A stretch of 64,000 nt of DNA, taken from the NCBI RefSeq assembly GCF_004791025.1, contig NZ_SRUO01000007.1, forward strand, positions 247,491-311,490. Reading direction: 5' to 3'. Below the pieces are notes generated by a model, which made no database searches, was not told the DNA's origin, and saw nothing but the letters and a program-made list of their open reading frames with translations. The DNA is from Mesorhizobium sp. M4B.F.Ca.ET.203.01.1.1 (lineage in GTDB: Bacteria; Pseudomonadota; Alphaproteobacteria; Rhizobiales; Rhizobiaceae). This document shows positions 16,897-26,918 of the stretch, piece by piece. Each line of letters starts with the position of its first letter. Within the stretch, counting starts at the first letter, position 1. Made by a program: the position numbers and the translations under genes.

Positions 16897-19857
16897 ATGC
16901 CCAACAAGATGCTGATAGACGCCTCCCACCAGGAGGAAACACGCGTTGTCGTCATTCGCGGTAACCGTATTGAAGAATTCGACTTTGAATCACAGGACAA
17001 GAAGCAGCTCAAAGGAAACATCTACCTCGCCCGCGTAACGCGCGTCGAACCGTCCCTGCAGGCAGCTTTTGTCGAATATGGCGGCAACCGTCACGGGTTC
17101 CTCGCCTTTAGCGAAATCCATCCCGACTACTACCAGATCCCGGTCGCCGACCGTCAGGCGCTGCTGCGCGCGGAAGCGCAGGAGGCCGAGGACGACGACG
17201 ATGAGGACGGTGACGGCGAGGAGCACCAGGCCCGCGATCGCGGCCGGCGCGGCCGCCGGCGCGGCGGCAAGAACCGCGATCGCGGCGAGCACAAGCGCGA
17301 GGCGAGCGCCGCTGGTTCGGACGAGAACGGCGAAAGCAGCGAGGCGGCAGGCAGCGAGGACGCCTCAGTTGCTGGCGAAGGCGGCGAAGACGTCGTCGAG
17401 GCGGTCGCCGAGACCATCGAAGTCAGCACTGAGGCCGAGACAGAGCAAGGCGGCCAGGACGAAGGCGCTGCCGGGCATGGCGATGAGGCCGCTTCTGACG
17501 ACACCGGCGAATCTTTGGAGGGCGGCCCCACCTCGATCGCCGCCAGCGTCGACGCCGATGTGATTTCCGAGGCCGTTCCGCAACCCGAACAGAATGGCGA
17601 AGCGCCTTCGAGCGACGACGACCGCGGCATGCTGGAAGAGGTGCAGTCCTCGCATCCCGACGACCACGAGATCGAATCGGTCGGCGCCGAGGATGCGCTG
17701 GAAGAAGTCCGCAACCGCCGCAAGCCGGTGCGCCGCCAGTACAAGATCCAGGAAGTGATCAAGCGCCGTCAGATCCTTCTGGTGCAGGTGGTCAAGGAAG
17801 AGCGCGGCAACAAGGGCGCCGCGCTCACCACGTATCTGTCGCTGGCCGGCCGCTATTCGGTGCTGATGCCGAACACGGCGCGCGGCGGCGGCATTTCGCG
17901 CAAGATCACCAACGCCCAGGATCGCAAGCGGCTGAAGGAGGTCGTGGCCGATCTCGAAGTGCCGCAGGGCATGGGCGTTATCCTGCGCACCGCCGGCGAG
18001 AGCCGCACCAAGGCCGAGATCAAGCGCGACTACGAGTATCTGATGCGGCTTTGGGAAAATGTCCGCAACCTGACGCTCCAGTCGACGGCCCCTGCCCTGG
18101 TCTATGAGGAAGGCAGCCTGATCAAGCGCTCGGTGCGCGACCTCTACAACAAGGACATCGACGAGATCCTGGTCTCCGGCGAGGACGGTTATCGCGAGGC
18201 CAAGGACTTCATGCGCATGCTGATGCCGAGCCACGCCAAGGTGGTTCAGCCCTATCGCGACACGACACCGATCTTCGTGCGCAACGGCATCGAGGCGCAG
18301 CTCGATCGCATGCTGCAGCCGCAGGTGACGCTGAAGAGCGGCGGCTACATCATCATCAACCAGACCGAGGCGCTGGTCTCCATCGACGTCAATTCGGGCC
18401 GCTCCACCAAGGAGCACTCGATCGAGGACACCGCGCTCCACACCAATCTGGAAGCGGCCGAGGAAGTCGCCCGGCAACTCAGGCTGCGCGACCTTGCCGG
18501 CCTGATCGTCATCGACTTCATCGACATGGAGGAGAACCGCAACAACCGCTCCGTCGAGAAGCGGCTGAAGGATCACCTCAAGAACGACCGCGCCCGCATC
18601 CAGGTCGGCCGCATCTCGCATTTCGGCCTGATGGAGATGTCGCGCCAGCGCATCCGCGCCAGCGTGCTGGAATCGACCATGAAGCCCTGCCCGCATTGCG
18701 GTGGCACCGGCCATGTGCGTTCCGACTCCTCGGTGGCGCTGATGGTGGTCAGGGCGATCGAGGAATTCCTGCTCAAGGATTCGCGCAGCCACATCACGGT
18801 GCGCACGCCGTCCGCGACCGCGCTCTACGTGCTCAACCACAAGCGCGGCACGCTGGTGGAGCTCGAAAGCCGCTTCGGCCTGACCATCACCATCGAGGCC
18901 GACGATACGGTCGGCGCGCAGCACTATGCGATCTTCCGCGGCGCGATCGCCGAAAAGCCGGAGGGCTTCGTCGAAGCGCGCAGCCTGCCGACCTATGTCG
19001 AGCCGGAGGAGCCCGAGGACGAGATCGTCATCGAGGACGAAGACGAGGCACCCGCCGCCCAGGCCGAACAGCCGCGCCATCCCCAGCAGCAGCAACCTCA
19101 GCCGAGGTCCGGCGAGGACGGCGAAGGCCGTGACCGCAAGCGCCGCAAGCGCCGCCGGCGGCGCGGCGGCAAGGATCGCGATCGCGAACACGGCGAACGG
19201 GAGCATGGCGCCCATGCGGACGCTGTTTCCGCTCCGGCTCCTGCCGATGGCGTTCCCGCCACTGCAAGCGACGAAGCGATCGAAGCGGGCGACGAGGCTC
19301 CGGTCGGCATTGCCGAGGCTGCCGAGGCAGCGGATGACGGTCACGGCAAGAAGCGCCGGCGCGGCAAGCGCGGCGGCAAGCGCAATCGTCGCGAAGAGGG
19401 CGAAGGCGTTGACGCGGCTGCCGGCGAGGAAGCCGACGGCGTCGAGGCCGACGCGCCGGAAGCCGAGGCTGTCGCGGCCGAACCGGTGGCAGCCGCGCCC
19501 GTCGAGGAGCCGGCCGTGCCTGCTCCCGCCAATGACGACGCGCCAAGCACCGAGAAGCCAAAGAAGCCAAAGCGTGCATCGAGATCGAAGAAGGCCGTGG
19601 AGGCAGTTGCCGCCGAGACGGTGGCAGAGGTCGTGACGGAAGCCCCGGTCAAGGACCCGGCACCGGTCGAGCCGGCGCCAGCCGCCACCGCTCCGGCTGC
19701 GTCCGAGGAAGAAGCATCGGTCCGCTCGAACCGGCGCAAGCCGGCGGCGGTGGATGCTCCCGTCGTGCCGGTGATCTCGTCAAGCGTCAGCGACGAGGCC
19801 AAGGCCGAGGACAAGCCGAAGCGCGCCGGCTGGTGGCAGCGCAAGGGCTTCTTCTAA
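16897..19857 (+). CDS. rne: Ribonuclease E (RNase E/G family)
   Basis: Endoribonuclease of the RNA degradosome. The 986-residue protein starts MPNKMLIDASHQ. The S1 domain (from about residue 36) is interrupted by a roughly 180-residue insertion rich in Glu, Asp and Arg before it resumes near RRQYKIQEV (about 276). The catalytic Asp motifs SIDVNSGR and IVIDFIDM and the zinc link CPHCGGTGH (from about 598) are intact. The last 300 residues are disordered, with Arg-rich and Ala/Pro-rich patches, ending in GWWQRKGFF. Start chosen by a GGGGGGAAA site; a longer frame from 16633 reads through the leader. Confidence 0.95.
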   Translation: MPNKMLIDASHQEETRVVVIRGNRIEEFDFESQDKKQLKGNIYLARVTRVEPSLQAAFVEYGGNRHGFLAFSEIHPDYYQIPVADRQALLRAEAQEAEDDDDEDGDGEEHQARDRGRRGRRRGGKNRDRGEHKREASAAGSDENGESSEAAGSEDASVAGEGGEDVVEAVAETIEVSTEAETEQGGQDEGAAGHGDEAASDDTGESLEGGPTSIAASVDADVISEAVPQPEQNGEAPSSDDDRGMLEEVQSSHPDDHEIESVGAEDALEEVRNRRKPVRRQYKIQEVIKRRQILLVQVVKEERGNKGAALTTYLSLAGRYSVLMPNTARGGGISRKITNAQDRKRLKEVVADLEVPQGMGVILRTAGESRTKAEIKRDYEYLMRLWENVRNLTLQSTAPALVYEEGSLIKRSVRDLYNKDIDEILVSGEDGYREAKDFMRMLMPSHAKVVQPYRDTTPIFVRNGIEAQLDRMLQPQVTLKSGGYIIINQTEALVSIDVNSGRSTKEHSIEDTALHTNLEAAEEVARQLRLRDLAGLIVIDFIDMEENRNNRSVEKRLKDHLKNDRARIQVGRISHFGLMEMSRQRIRASVLESTMKPCPHCGGTGHVRSDSSVALMVVRAIEEFLLKDSRSHITVRTPSATALYVLNHKRGTLVELESRFGLTITIEADDTVGAQHYAIFRGAIAEKPEGFVEARSLPTYVEPEEPEDEIVIEDEDEAPAAQAEQPRHPQQQQPQPRSGEDGEGRDRKRRKRRRRRGGKDRDREHGEREHGAHADAVSAPAPADGVPATASDEAIEAGDEAPVGIAEAAEAADDGHGKKRRRGKRGGKRNRREEGEGVDAAAGEEADGVEADAPEAEAVAAEPVAAAPVEEPAVPAPANDDAPSTEKPKKPKRASRSKKAVEAVAAETVAEVVTEAPVKDPAPVEPAPAATAPAASEEEASVRSNRRKPAAVDAPVVPVISSSVSDEAKAEDKPKRAGWWQRKGFF

Positions 19858-19891
19858 GCTTTTCAGTTGCTTGGACTGACTTTCTGACAAG

Positions 19892-19928
19892 AAAATCCCG
19901 CGTCGTGCACGACGCGGGATTTTTGTTT
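19892..19928 (+). terminator. Terminator between convergent rne and glsA
   Basis: A long GC-rich stem (AAATCCCGCGTCG with its complement around a TGCA centre) followed by TTTTTGTTT on the plus strand and TTTTC on the minus strand, so it probably stops both genes. Confidence 0.92.
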
Positions 19929-19966
19929 GGGCGCCAGGATCTTCTGGGCGCTAGGATCCGTCGGCG

Positions 19967-20896
19967 CTAAGGCGCGAAGATTGACCAGTTCATCATCCTC
20001 GCCAGCTTCTCCAGCGCGATCGAGCCCAGCTTGGAATTGCCGTTGGCATTGAGGCCCGGCGACCAGACGGCGAGCGATGCGACGCCCGGCACGATCCCCA
20101 ATATGCCGCCGCCGACGCCGCTCTTGCCGGGGATGCCGACGCGAAAGGCGAAATCGCCGGAGCCGTCATAGTGGCCGCAGGTCAGCATCATCGCGCCGAT
20201 GCGGCGCGCCCGCTCGGCCGACACCACCGAATGTCCGGTTGCCGGGTTCTTGCCGCCATTGGCCAGGAAGCGACCGGCCATCGCCAGTTGCCGGCAGCTC
20301 ATGGCAATGGCGCAGTGATGGAAATAGACGCCCAGCGCCAGTTCCGGCGCATGGTGGAGATTGCCGAAGGATTTCATGTAGTTGGCAAGCGCGAAGTTGC
20401 GGTAGCCGGTGGCGCGTTCGGAGGCCGCGACCTCGCGGTCGATGATGATCGTCTCGTCGTCGGCCAGGAACTGGATGAAGCGCAGGATTTCGCCGATCGC
20501 CTCGCGCGGCTGGTGGCCGGCCAGCAATATGTCCGAGACGACGATGGCGCCGGCATTGATGAACGGATTGCGCGGAATGCCGTTCTCATGCTCGAGCTGA
20601 ACGATCGAGTTGAACGGATTGCCCGACGGCTCACGTCCGACACGCTGCCACAGCGCATCGCCGACATTGCCGAGCGCCAGCGTCAGCGTGAACACCTTGG
20701 AAATACTCTGGATGGAGAAGGCTTCTTCGGCGTCGCCGGCAAGCAGCACGCGGCCGTCATTGGTGGCCGCCGCGATGCCGAACTTCCTCGGGTCGACCTT
20801 GCCAAGCTGCGGGATGTAGGTGGCGACGTCGCCACGGTCAGTGCGCTCGGCCATTTCGGCGGCGACTTCGGCGAGCGCCTGTTCGAGTTCCGGCAT
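19967..20896 (-). CDS. glsA: Glutaminase
   Basis: Hydrolyses glutamine to glutamate and ammonia in the cytoplasm. The 309-residue length and the beta-lactamase-like SxxK active site (S64-I-S-K67) match bacterial glutaminases, as do NPFINAGA and SGVGGGI. It starts 10 bases after the stop of an aminotransferase gene on the same strand, so the two are almost certainly cotranscribed and may supply glutamate for transamination. There is no STAS or ankyrin extension. Ends just before a shared terminator. Confidence 0.95.
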   Translation of the reverse strand: MPELEQALAEVAAEMAERTDRGDVATYIPQLGKVDPRKFGIAAATNDGRVLLAGDAEEAFSIQSISKVFTLTLALGNVGDALWQRVGREPSGNPFNSIVQLEHENGIPRNPFINAGAIVVSDILLAGHQPREAIGEILRFIQFLADDETIIIDREVAASERATGYRNFALANYMKSFGNLHHAPELALGVYFHHCAIAMSCRQLAMAGRFLANGGKNPATGHSVVSAERARRIGAMMLTCGHYDGSGDFAFRVGIPGKSGVGGGILGIVPGVASLAVWSPGLNANGNSKLGSIALEKLARMMNWSIFAP

Positions 20897-20906
20897 GACG
20901 TCCCCG

Positions 20907-22055
20907 CTATTTCAGCCAGCGCTCGATGCGCGCCATCGCCTCGACCATGTCGTCGTGGCTGCCGGCGTAGGAAAGGCGCATTGTGCGATGGCCTTGAAGC
21001 GGATCGAAGTCGCGGCCGGGCGTTGCCGCCACATGCGCCTCGGCAAGCATGCGACGCGCGAAGGCCATGCTGTCATTGGTGTGCCTTGTGACGTCGCAGA
21101 AGGCGTAGAAGGCGCCGTCCATCGGTGCGGCAAGCGCGAAGCCCAGTTCCGGCAGGCGCTTCATCAACAGCTCGCGGTTCCAGGCGTAGCGTGCCTTCAC
21201 CGCTTCCAGCTCCTGTGTCGCCTTGAACGCCTCGATCGCGGCGATCTGCGACAGTTCCGGCGGCGATATATAGAGGCTCTGGGCGACGCGCTCGACCGGG
21301 CGCACCAGCGCTTCCGGCAGCACCATCCAGCCGATGCGCCAGCCGGTCATGCAATAGTATTTCGAGAAGGAATTGATCACCGTCACGCCCGAACCGTAGG
21401 CGAGCGCCGTCGTGTCCGGCGCGGCATAGGCGAGCCGGTGATAGATCTCGTCGGAAATAACGGCGATGCCGAGTTCTTCCGCCGTCGAAACCAGCGCGGC
21501 GAGCTCGTCGGCCGGGATTACGGCGCCGGTCGGATTGGCCGGACTGGCGAACAGCACCCCCTTCAGCGCCCTTTCGCGGTGCGCGGTTCTCAGATGCTCG
21601 GCATGAAGATAGGCATCGCCGCCAAGCTCGACCTCGACGATCTCGATGCCCAGCGCGGCCATGATGTTGCGATAGGCCGGATAGCCGGGCGCGGCGATGG
21701 CGACGCGGTCGCCCGGGTCGAACATCGCCAGGAAAGCCAGGTTGAAGGCCGCGGACGACCCTGTGGTGACCGCGATTCGGCTGGCCGGGACATCGAGGCC
21801 GTAATGTTCGCCATAATGCCCGGCGATCGCCTGGCGCAGGTCCGCCAGGCCCAGCGCATCGGTGTAGCCGATACGGCCGACCTTCAAGGCCGCGGCGGCG
21901 GCCTGCCGCACACCTGAAGGTGCCGGGTCAGACGGCTGGCCGACCGCCATCGAAACCACCGGCACGCCGGTCGCCTTCAGCCGGTTGGCCTCGGCCAGGA
22001 TGTCCATGGCGTGGAACGGCTCGACCTCGCCACGGCGCGAAAGCGAAACAACCAT
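20907..22055 (-). CDS. PLP-dependent class I/II aminotransferase
   Basis: Transfers amino groups with pyridoxal phosphate. The 382-residue protein has the fold-type I features [18 protein letters not shown] and the PLP lysine in [16 protein letters not shown] (K232). It resembles aspartate/alanine aminotransferases; the substrate is not certain. I chose [14 protein letters not shown] because the fold normally starts here; an upstream start at 22157 is possible but adds unlike sequence. It is the first gene of a two-gene unit with glsA. Divergent from the M48 gene, with promoters probably in 22056-22189. Confidence 0.92.
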   Translation of the reverse strand: MVVSLSRRGEVEPFHAMDILAEANRLKATGVPVVSMAVGQPSDPAPSGVRQAAAAALKVGRIGYTDALGLADLRQAIAGHYGEHYGLDVPASRIAVTTGSSAAFNLAFLAMFDPGDRVAIAAPGYPAYRNIMAALGIEIVEVELGGDAYLHAEHLRTAHRERALKGVLFASPANPTGAVIPADELAALVSTAEELGIAVISDEIYHRLAYAAPDTTALAYGSGVTVINSFSKYYCMTGWRIGWMVLPEALVRPVERVAQSLYISPPELSQIAAIEAFKATQELEAVKARYAWNRELLMKRLPELGFALAAPMDGAFYAFCDVTRHTNDSMAFARRMLAEAHVAATPGRDFDPLQGHRTMRLSYAGSHDDMVEAMARIERWLK

Positions 22056-22189
22056 TTTCAAATCCAACACGCCAGGATCCGCCCTGGCCGCGCCGCACAA
22101 ATGCCCGATTGATGTGGGGATCACAAGCGCAGGAAGTTTTCGGTGCCGACTTTTCATCCTTCGCCCGCTCGTCTACCAGTGGACCTGTC

Positions 22190-23599
22190 ATGTTGAGCCG
22201 ACCCAGATCGACCACTGCCAGATCGACCATTGCAGGAACCGCGCGCGGCTTCGTCTCGCTTTTGCTTGCCGCCGCCGTCGCGATCTCCGGCTCGGTCAGC
22301 GCGTTTGCGCAAAACGTGCCTATCGTGCGCGACGCCGAGATCGAGGCGCTGGTTCGCGACTACGCGCGGCCGATCTTCAAGGCGGCGGGCCTTGCCAATG
22401 ACGGCATCGACATCGTGCTGGTCAACGATCCGAGCTTCAATGCCTTCGTTACCGGGCGCCGCATGTTCATCAACACCGGCGCGCTGATGACGGCGGAAAC
22501 GCCCAACGAGATCATCGGCGTCATGGCCCATGAAGCCGGCCATATCGCCGGCGGCCACCAGCAGAAGCTGCGCGACCAGCTGGAGCGCGCCAAGACGATG
22601 GCGATCATCGCCACGCTGCTCGGCGCCGGCGCCATCGTGGCCGGCGCCACCACCAACAGCCGGGGCCTCGCCGGCGCCGGCATGGGTGTCGCGGCGGGTG
22701 GCGGCGAGATGGCGCAGCGCAGCATCCTCGCCTATCAGCGCACCGAGGAGACGACCGCCGACCGCTCGGCGATCACCTATCTCAACGCCACCGGCCAGTC
22801 CGGCATGGGCATGTTGAAGACCTTCTCCCGCTTCCAGAGCGCCTTGTCGCTGTCCGGCACCCAGGTCGATCCTTACCGCATCAGCCATCCGATGCCGCAG
22901 GAGCGCATCGCCAACCTCGAAACGCTGGTCAAGCAAAGCCCCTACGTCAACAAGCTCGATCCGCCGGCGCTGCAGCAGCGGCATGACATGATGCGCATCA
23001 AGATCGCCGTCTACATGCAGGGACAGGCGGCCGCCTCGCGTCTGATGCGCAAGAACCCGGGCAGCCTTGCCTCGCGTTATGGCGATGCGCAGATCGCCTA
23101 TTTGTACGGCAACCTCAATGCCGCGCTCGCCAAGACCGCCGCCTTGATCAAGGAACAGCCGAAGAACCCTTACTTCCAGGAGTTGCGCGGCGACATACTG
23201 ATGAAGGCGAACAAGCCGAAGGACGCCGCTGACGCCTACGCCAAGGCGGTCAGCCTCGATCCGGCGAAATCGGGACTGCTGCCGGTCTCGCTTGGCCAGG
23301 CATTGATGGCGATCGGCACCCCGGAATCGCTCAAGAAGGCGGCCGCGCAGATCAGCAACGGTCTCGGACGCGACAAGGAAAATGCCGCCGGCTACCGTTA
23401 CCTGGCGCAGGCCTATGGTGAGCTCGGCGAGATTCCGGCGGCCGATCTCGCCACCGCCGAAGGCCATTTCTATTCCGGCGACTACAGGAACGCCAAGATC
23501 TTCGCCATGCGCGCGCAGCAGAAGATGAAGCGTGGCGAGCCGGGCTGGCTTCGCGCCCAGGATATCATAAACTACGCGCCTTCGGGCAAAACCAAGTGA
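22190..23599 (+). CDS. M48 family metalloprotease with TPR-like C-terminus (BepA/YfgC type)
   Basis: A periplasmic zinc protease of the type that assists or degrades outer-membrane proteins. The signal peptide ends near SVSAFAQ (about 41); the zinc motif HEAGH is at 114-118 with a downstream Glu in ERTEETTADR-like sequence (TEETTADRSA). After about residue 260 the chain is helical with tetratricopeptide-like repeats (for example KDAADAYAKAVSLDP). The 469-residue length matches BepA. It is 61 bases upstream of a DsbA-like gene on the same strand, linking it to envelope protein quality control. Confidence 0.93.
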   Translation: MLSRPRSTTARSTIAGTARGFVSLLLAAAVAISGSVSAFAQNVPIVRDAEIEALVRDYARPIFKAAGLANDGIDIVLVNDPSFNAFVTGRRMFINTGALMTAETPNEIIGVMAHEAGHIAGGHQQKLRDQLERAKTMAIIATLLGAGAIVAGATTNSRGLAGAGMGVAAGGGEMAQRSILAYQRTEETTADRSAITYLNATGQSGMGMLKTFSRFQSALSLSGTQVDPYRISHPMPQERIANLETLVKQSPYVNKLDPPALQQRHDMMRIKIAVYMQGQAAASRLMRKNPGSLASRYGDAQIAYLYGNLNAALAKTAALIKEQPKNPYFQELRGDILMKANKPKDAADAYAKAVSLDPAKSGLLPVSLGQALMAIGTPESLKKAAAQISNGLGRDKENAAGYRYLAQAYGELGEIPAADLATAEGHFYSGDYRNAKIFAMRAQQKMKRGEPGWLRAQDIINYAPSGKTK

Positions 23600-23660
23600 A
23601 CCTTCCGGCCGCGCCAGGCGACTGAAGCGACCGCAACAGGCAAAAAAGGGATCGAGGATC

Positions 23661-24464
23661 ATGAACAAGGCAATCCTGCTTGGCACGACGGGGGCGGTGG
23701 CGGCCCTCGCCATGCTGGCGGTCGGCTTCGCCGCCGGAAATCCGCAGGTGGCAAAGGCCGATACGGCGCAAGTCGCCGAGGCCGCGTCCCCGGACACCAA
23801 AATCGACCGCAAGGAAGTGGAAGGCATTATCCGCGACTATCTGCTGAAGAACCCGGAAGTGCTGCTCGAGGTCCAGGACGCGCTCGAGGCCAAGCAGAAG
23901 GAAGAGCAGCGCATTGCCGCCCTCGGCGTCATCAAGAACGCCAAGGACGAGATCTTCAACTCCACCTTCGACGGCATCGTCGGCAACCCGAACGGCAAGG
24001 TCACCATCGTCGAGTTCTACGATTACAATTGCGGCTTCTGCAAACGCGCCATCGAGGACATGCAGGCGCTGACCAAGGCCGACCCTGACCTGCGCTTCGT
24101 GCTCAAGGAATTCCCGATCCTCAGCCCGGATTCGCAGAAGGCCAGCGTCGTCTCCATGGCCTTCCACCTGATGATGCCGGAGAAGTATGGCGCTTTCCAC
24201 ACCGCGCTGCTCGGCGGCCAGGGCCGCGCCACCGAGTCGATCGCCATCAAGACCGCGGTCTCGCTTGGCGCCGACGAGGCCAAGCTGCGCGAGAAAATGA
24301 AGGATCCCAGCATCAACGAGGCGCTGGCCCGCACCTATGATCTTGCCACCAAGCTGTCGATCACCGGCACCCCCTCCTATGTGGTCGGCAACGAGGTGGT
24401 GTTCGGCGCCCTCGGAAAGAACGTCCTGACCGAAAAGATCGAGGCGGCGAAGGCCGCGCTCTGA
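23661..24464 (+). CDS. DsbA-family thiol:disulphide oxidoreductase (Com1/ScsC-like)
   Basis: A periplasmic protein that acts on disulphide bonds. It has a signal sequence, an N-terminal helical extension (about 45-95, typical of trimerising ScsC/Com1-type proteins), and a thioredoxin fold with the CGFC active site (C124-C127) and the cis-Pro loop TGTPSYVV. The 267-residue length fits. It follows the M48 protease gene closely and may be cotranscribed. A hairpin after it (24485-24502) separates it from aroQ. Confidence 0.93.
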   Translation: MNKAILLGTTGAVAALAMLAVGFAAGNPQVAKADTAQVAEAASPDTKIDRKEVEGIIRDYLLKNPEVLLEVQDALEAKQKEEQRIAALGVIKNAKDEIFNSTFDGIVGNPNGKVTIVEFYDYNCGFCKRAIEDMQALTKADPDLRFVLKEFPILSPDSQKASVVSMAFHLMMPEKYGAFHTALLGGQGRATESIAIKTAVSLGADEAKLREKMKDPSINEALARTYDLATKLSITGTPSYVVGNEVVFGALGKNVLTEKIEAAKAAL

Positions 24465-24484
24465 CCCCAGTCGGGCCCTTGCGG

Positions 24485-24502
24485 CAGGCGGTTTTCCGCC
24501 TG
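24485..24502 (+). other. Hairpin between the DsbA-like gene and aroQ
   Basis: A perfect CAGGCGG-TTTT-CCGCCTG stem-loop, without a following T run, 20 bases after the stop codon. It may stabilise the upstream transcript end or weaken read-through into aroQ. Confidence 0.5.
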
Positions 24503-24609
24503 TTGTGGACAGCGAAAGAACGCACTTGCGCTCTTTTCGCGGGCGTCTATGCCCATTATAGAGGCCCAGTGCGCCGGCTTGGGGCCGGCGCCGGGAAAGG
24601 TCGGCATTC

Positions 24610-25044
24610 TTGAAAACGGTTTTCGTCCTGAACGGTCCCAACCTGAACGCGCTCGGCAAGCGGGAGCCCGGCATCTATGGCGGCAAGACGCTTGCCGCCA
24701 TCGCCGACGACTGCAAGAAGGCAGGCGCCGACCTTGGGCTGGAGATCGATTTCCGTCAGTCGAACCATGAGGGCGACCTCGTCGACTGGATCCACGAAGC
24801 CGGCGACAAGGCTGCTGGCATAGTCATCAATCCGGGCGCCTACAGCCACACCTCGATTGCCATTCACGACGCCATCCGCGCTGTCGCGCCGCTGCCCGTC
24901 GCCGAAGTCCATCTCTCCAACATCCATGCGCGGGAACCGTTCCGCCACGTCTCCATGGTCGCGCCGGTCGCCGTCGGCATGATCTGCGGGTTCGGGCCGC
25001 TCGGCTACACGCTTGCGCTGCAGGCGCTGGCGGCACGCCTGTGA
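24610..25044 (+). CDS. aroQ: 3-dehydroquinate dehydratase, type II
   Basis: Third step of the shikimate pathway in the cytoplasm. The 144-residue protein begins with the family signature [17 protein letters not shown], carrying the catalytic Arg and Tyr (R18, Y23), and later NPGAYSHTS and [13 protein letters not shown] with the catalytic His. The start is TTG with GGAAAGG upstream. It lies 26 bases upstream of accB; the order aroQ-accB-accC is common in alphaproteobacteria and suggests one transcript. Confidence 0.96.
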   Translation: MKTVFVLNGPNLNALGKREPGIYGGKTLAAIADDCKKAGADLGLEIDFRQSNHEGDLVDWIHEAGDKAAGIVINPGAYSHTSIAIHDAIRAVAPLPVAEVHLSNIHAREPFRHVSMVAPVAVGMICGFGPLGYTLALQALAARL

Positions 25045-25070
25045 CCGGCCAACAAACAGAAGGCTCGAAA

Positions 25071-25538
25071 ATGTCTATAAAGAAGACCGGTGTTGACCAG
25101 CAGCTGATCCGCGATCTGGCGGGCATACTGAACGACACCAACCTCACCGAGATCGAGGTCGAGCTCGGTGACCTGAAGGTGCGCGTGTCGCGGCAGGCGC
25201 AGACAGTGCACGCGGTGGCGGCTCCCGCGGCCGCCTATGCGCCGGCGGCAGCCCCGGCGCAGTCCGCGGCGGCGGCCGCCGCGGCGCCGGCCGCCGACCA
25301 GTCGAAAAACGCGGTGCCCTCGCCAATGGTCGGCACCGCCTACCTGGCGCCCTCGCCCGACGCCAAGCCGTTCATCGAGATCGGCCAGAAGGTCAAGGAG
25401 GGCCAGACGCTGCTGATCATCGAGGCGATGAAGACGATGAACCAGATCCCCTCGCCGCGCGCCGGCACGGTGACCGCGATCCTGTTCGAGGACGCCCAGC
25501 CGGTCGAATACGGCATGCCTCTCGTCGTCATCGAGTAG
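25071..25538 (+). CDS. accB: Biotin carboxyl carrier protein of acetyl-CoA carboxylase
   Basis: Carries biotin between the two half-reactions of acetyl-CoA carboxylase in fatty-acid synthesis. The 155-residue protein has an N-terminal helical domain, an Ala/Pro-rich linker (about 45-80), and a biotinyl domain with the EAMKTM motif (biotin on K121). The ATG MSIKKTG is supported by AGAAGG upstream. It is directly followed by accC. Confidence 0.97.
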   Translation: MSIKKTGVDQQLIRDLAGILNDTNLTEIEVELGDLKVRVSRQAQTVHAVAAPAAAYAPAAAPAQSAAAAAAAPAADQSKNAVPSPMVGTAYLAPSPDAKPFIEIGQKVKEGQTLLIIEAMKTMNQIPSPRAGTVTAILFEDAQPVEYGMPLVVIE

Positions 25539-25546
25539 AGCCGGGA

Positions 25547-26890
25547 ATGTTCCAGAAGATCCTCATCGCCAATCGCGGCGAAATCGCCCTCAGGGTGCTG
25601 CGCGCCTGCAAGGAGCTCGGTATCCAGACCGTGGTGGTGCATTCGACGGCCGACGCCGACGCCATGCATGTCAGGCTGGCCGACGAGAGCGTTTGCATCG
25701 GCCCGCCCCCGTCACGCGACAGCTATCTCAACATCCACCAGATCGTCGCCGCCTGCGAGATCACCGGCGCCGACGCGGTGCATCCGGGCTACGGCTTCCT
25801 GTCGGAGAACGCCAAGTTCGCCGACATCCTCGCCGCCCACAACATCACCTTCATCGGCCCGACCGGCGACCACATCCGCATCATGGGCGACAAGATCGAG
25901 GCCAAGCGTACCGCAAAGCGCCTGGGCATTCCGGTCGTTCCCGGCTCCGACGGCGCGATCAGCGAAGAGAAGGAAGCCAAGCGCGTCGCCGCCGAGATCG
26001 GCTACCCCGTCATCATCAAGGCTTCGGCCGGCGGCGGCGGGCGCGGCATGAAGGTGGCGCGCAGCGAGGCCGACCTCGAGATCGCCCTGCAGACGGCAAA
26101 GTCGGAAGCCGGCGCCGCCTTCGGCGACGACGCCGTCTATATCGAAAAATACCTGGAGAAGCCGCGCCACATCGAATTGCAGGTGTTCGGCGATGGCGCC
26201 GGCCGCGGCGTCCATTTCGGCGAGCGCGACTGCTCGTTGCAACGCCGCCACCAGAAGGTCTGGGAAGAGGCGAATTCGCCCGCGCTCAACGCCGAGGAAC
26301 GCGCGCGCATCGGCGGCATCTGCGCCAAGGCCGTCGCCGATCTCGGCTATTCCGGCGCCGGCACCATCGAATTCCTCTATGAGGACGGCGAGTTCTATTT
26401 CATCGAAATGAACACCCGCCTGCAGGTCGAGCATCCGGTGACGGAGGCGATCACCGGCATCGACCTCGTGCACGAGCAGATCCGTGTCGCCTCCGGCGGC
26501 GGTCTCTCGGTCCGGCAGGAGGACATCAAGTTCAACGGCCACGCCATCGAATGCCGTATCAATGCCGAGGACCCGCGCACCTTCACGCCCTCGCCGGGCA
26601 CCATCACCCATTTCCACACGCCTGGCGGGCTCGGCATCCGCGTCGATTCCGGCGTCTATTCCGGCTACAAGATCCCGCCCTACTACGACAGCCTGATCGG
26701 CAAGCTGATCGTGCATGGCCGCAACCGCGTCGAATGCATGATGCGGCTGCGCCGGGCGCTGGACGAATTCGTCGTCGACGGCATAAAGACGACGCTGCCG
26801 CTGTTCCGCGACCTGGTCGGCAACCCCGACATCGCCAATGGCGACTACGACATCCACTGGCTGGAAAAATATCTGGCTAAAGAGGAATAG
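25547..26890 (+). CDS. accC: Biotin carboxylase subunit of acetyl-CoA carboxylase
   Basis: Carboxylates biotin on AccB using ATP and bicarbonate. The 447-residue ATP-grasp protein shows IANRGEIA at the N-terminus, the glycine-rich ATP loop KASAGGGGRGMK, and the metal/substrate residues in EMNTRLQVEHPVTE. Eight bases separate it from accB, so the two are translated together. The aat gene follows after 28 bases. Confidence 0.97.
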   Translation: MFQKILIANRGEIALRVLRACKELGIQTVVVHSTADADAMHVRLADESVCIGPPPSRDSYLNIHQIVAACEITGADAVHPGYGFLSENAKFADILAAHNITFIGPTGDHIRIMGDKIEAKRTAKRLGIPVVPGSDGAISEEKEAKRVAAEIGYPVIIKASAGGGGRGMKVARSEADLEIALQTAKSEAGAAFGDDAVYIEKYLEKPRHIELQVFGDGAGRGVHFGERDCSLQRRHQKVWEEANSPALNAEERARIGGICAKAVADLGYSGAGTIEFLYEDGEFYFIEMNTRLQVEHPVTEAITGIDLVHEQIRVASGGGLSVRQEDIKFNGHAIECRINAEDPRTFTPSPGTITHFHTPGGLGIRVDSGVYSGYKIPPYYDSLIGKLIVHGRNRVECMMRLRRALDEFVVDGIKTTLPLFRDLVGNPDIANGDYDIHWLEKYLAKEE

Positions 26891-26918
26891 CCGCTGAGCT
26901 TGCAGTTATAATGCCGCG

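Noticed and set aside
17365..19344. 659-codon minus-strand frame opposite rne
   Set aside because: Its sequence is the mirror of the RNase E gene, rich in Asp, Leu, Val and His, as expected from the antisense of a GC-rich gene.
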